A DNA stretch of 64,000 bases, taken from Desulfitobacterium dehalogenans ATCC 51507 (GTDB taxonomy: Bacteria > Bacillota > Desulfitobacteriia > Desulfitobacteriales > Desulfitobacteriaceae). The notes below the pieces were generated by a model that did not search any database, was not told the DNA's origin, and saw only the letters and a list, made by a program, of their open reading frames with translations. Every line of letters begins with the position of its first letter. Within the stretch, counting starts at the first letter, position 1. Location: positions 1,860,001 to 1,924,000 of the forward strand of contig NC_018017.1 of NCBI RefSeq assembly GCF_000243155.2. Reading direction: 5' to 3'. Of the stretch, positions 62,668-64,000 are shown piece after piece. Made by a program: the position numbers and the translations under genes.

Positions 62668-64000
62668 TTGCTCATTGAAACCATTGAAGTTACCCTGGTG
62701 CAAAGTTCATTGCACTCTATAACGGAGCAAATGGCTCATGCCCTTTTGCATTCAGCTCGTTCTCTCAATCTCAGCGAAGCCCGGGATTTTTGCACCGGAC
62801 TTTACGGTTCCCGGGGCGAGATCATAGAGCAGACAGAATTCATCCCCCTTTTAGCCTATACGGTACCCACATCCATCAAAAATATCGTGGATTTTTTCGA
62901 GGAAGATATCCGGCCCGGGGATATTTTTATCCACAATGATCCTTTTACTGGGGGCAATCAAGCCACCGATGTCAAAATCGCCAAGCCCATCTTCCATGAA
63001 GGTCGGTTGGTGGCCTGGGCTGCCATCAATGCTCATCAAGCCGATGTGGGAGGGTGCATTCCCGGCGGCTATAACCCCTGTGCTACGGAAATCTGGCAGG
63101 AAGCTCTTCGTATCCCTCCTGTTAAGCTGTTTGATGGGGGAGTCAAAAGAAAGGATGTTTGGCGGCTGATTTTCAGCAATATCCGTTACTCTATTGTGGA
63201 AGACGACATCCTGGCCATGATCGGGGGATGTACCATCGGCGAACGGGAATTGGTCAAGCAGATTGAAAAGTGGGGTTACGAAAGATTCTCGCAAAATCTG
63301 CAAAAGCTTTATGATCAAACGGAAAAGATGGTTCGCGAGGAATTCCTGCGGATCAATAACGGGGTGTACTACGGTGAAAGCATGGCTTATGATGACGGAA
63401 TCAAAGGGGAAAAGGCCATGCCCATTAAGGTTAAGATCACCGTGCAGGATGATCAGATGACTTTTGATTTTACGGGCACGGCGGAACAGACAGCAGGTTA
63501 TGTCAATGCTCCATATCCTGTGACTCTGTCCGGTGTTCTTCTCACCTTGCTCATGTGTCTTGAGTATGCAGATATACCTCGCAATGAGGGTATGTTGCGG
63601 CCGGTTCGGGTGATCGTTCCGGAAGGATGCCTGCTCAACCCCAGATTTCCGGCTGCCACGGGTTTTGGCAATCACTTAGTGGATCAGATCGGCGAAGCTG
63701 TTATGCAAGCCCTCTTCCCCGCCTTGCCGCAAAGGGTCACTGCCGGTTGGAATCATATGCTCTGTGTCCTCCTTTCCGGCCATGACTCGAGGAAAAACAG
63801 TCCTTTTGCCCATATGCTGATCAATGCCTGCAAAGGGGGCGGCGGTGCTTCTTTCGGTGCCGATGGTTATAACCATATCGGCTTCATTGGAGGAGGCGGG
63901 GGAATTGCCGCCCAGGATCCGGAGATGTTTGAACTGGAAGCTCCGGTCCATTTTCACAAATTCGAATATGCTCCGGACTCCTGCGGCTCAGGACAGTGGC
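62668..64000 (+). CDS. hyuB: Hydantoinase B subunit family protein (truncated by window end)
   Basis: The frame starts at TTG 62668 behind GGGGGAGGG and stays open for 444 codons to the end of the window. Recognisable blocks are YTVPTSIKNIVDFFEEDIRP (as in HyuB), GDIFIHNDPFTGGNQATDVK, INAHQADVGGCIPGGYNP and the glycine-rich GFIGGGGGIAAQDP. It is the partner of hyuA, 41 bases downstream. About 100-130 further residues of the family length are expected beyond the window. Confidence 0.88.
   Translation, partial: MLIETIEVTLVQSSLHSITEQMAHALLHSARSLNLSEARDFCTGLYGSRGEIIEQTEFIPLLAYTVPTSIKNIVDFFEEDIRPGDIFIHNDPFTGGNQATDVKIAKPIFHEGRLVAWAAINAHQADVGGCIPGGYNPCATEIWQEALRIPPVKLFDGGVKRKDVWRLIFSNIRYSIVEDDILAMIGGCTIGERELVKQIEKWGYERFSQNLQKLYDQTEKMVREEFLRINNGVYYGESMAYDDGIKGEKAMPIKVKITVQDDQMTFDFTGTAEQTAGYVNAPYPVTLSGVLLTLLMCLEYADIPRNEGMLRPVRVIVPEGCLLNPRFPAATGFGNHLVDQIGEAVMQALFPALPQRVTAGWNHMLCVLLSGHDSRKNSPFAHMLINACKGGGGASFGADGYNHIGFIGGGGGIAAQDPEMFELEAPVHFHKFEYAPDSCGSGQW

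Noticed and set aside
62851-63675. 274-codon minus-strand frame
   Set aside because: Shadow of the hyuB gene, which shows clear family blocks on the plus strand.

Overview
The window looks like a chromosomal segment of a low-to-mid GC, strictly anaerobic, spore-former-type Firmicute. The genus Desulfitobacterium (Peptococcaceae) is the most likely source. The reasons are the density of complex iron-sulfur molybdoenzyme (CISM, DMSO-reductase family) operons, the NosR/RdhC-like flavin membrane protein, Tat lipoprotein-type catalytic subunits, strong Gram-positive ribosome binding sites with many GTG/TTG starts, and monoderm cell-wall proteins with CWB2 repeats. This assignment is inference from gene content; no database was searched.

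Layout. 1-9 kb: ordinary genes (3' part missing of a glycine-betaine ABC ATPase, an aminotransferase, a CWB2 surface protein, a large periplasmic-sensor/PAS/GGDEF/EAL protein, a DegV protein). 9-12 kb: a decayed strip with a flavoprotein relic, a LysR regulator, unassigned open fragments and an IS4-type transposase tail. 12.0-17.2 kb: a four-gene operon for a Cys-type molybdoenzyme (catalytic subunit, four-cluster Fe-S subunit, NrfD anchor, TorD-like chaperone). 17.3-31 kb: housekeeping and accessory genes, including a frameshifted UvrC-like gene, a second CWB2 protein fused to an amidase, a strongly structured RNA-like element, a BlaI/BlaR pair with two operators, a MocR regulator with a 21-bp-arm palindrome, and a NiCo riboswitch in front of a cation-efflux gene.

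30.5-51.4 kb is the core: three related modules, each a PucR-type regulator transcribed away from a dmsABC-like operon. The first two operons converge tail to tail. The third continues into a second DmsC-like anchor, a flavin/4Fe-4S NosR/RdhC-like membrane protein, a second DmsB-like subunit and a TorD chaperone, with no second catalytic subunit. 51.4-54.0 kb: a two-gene molybdoenzyme without Tat signal or membrane anchor, behind the third regulator. 54.0-55.5 kb: small DUF2922/DUF1659 genes divergent from a DUF3102 coiled-coil gene. 55.7-59.5 kb: a third architecture (chaperone, Fe-S subunit and Tat-lipoprotein catalytic subunit, possibly with an Asp molybdenum ligand). 59.8-64 kb: a GntR/FCD regulator with two matching 25-bp operator-like repeats, then hydantoinase A and B genes, the last cut by the window end.

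Working together: the six molybdoenzyme catalytic subunits represent at least three active-site types. Their Fe-S subunits pass electrons from membrane anchors (NrfD or DmsC) to mostly extracytoplasmic catalytic subunits, and TorD-like chaperones mature them. The paired PucR regulators suggest that each terminal reductase answers to its own small-molecule signal. Substrates cannot be read from the sequence. The most unusual unit is the seven-gene operon at 42.0-49.7 kb, where a flavin/Fe-S membrane protein of the type linked with nitrous-oxide and organohalide respiration is built into a DMSO-reductase-like operon.
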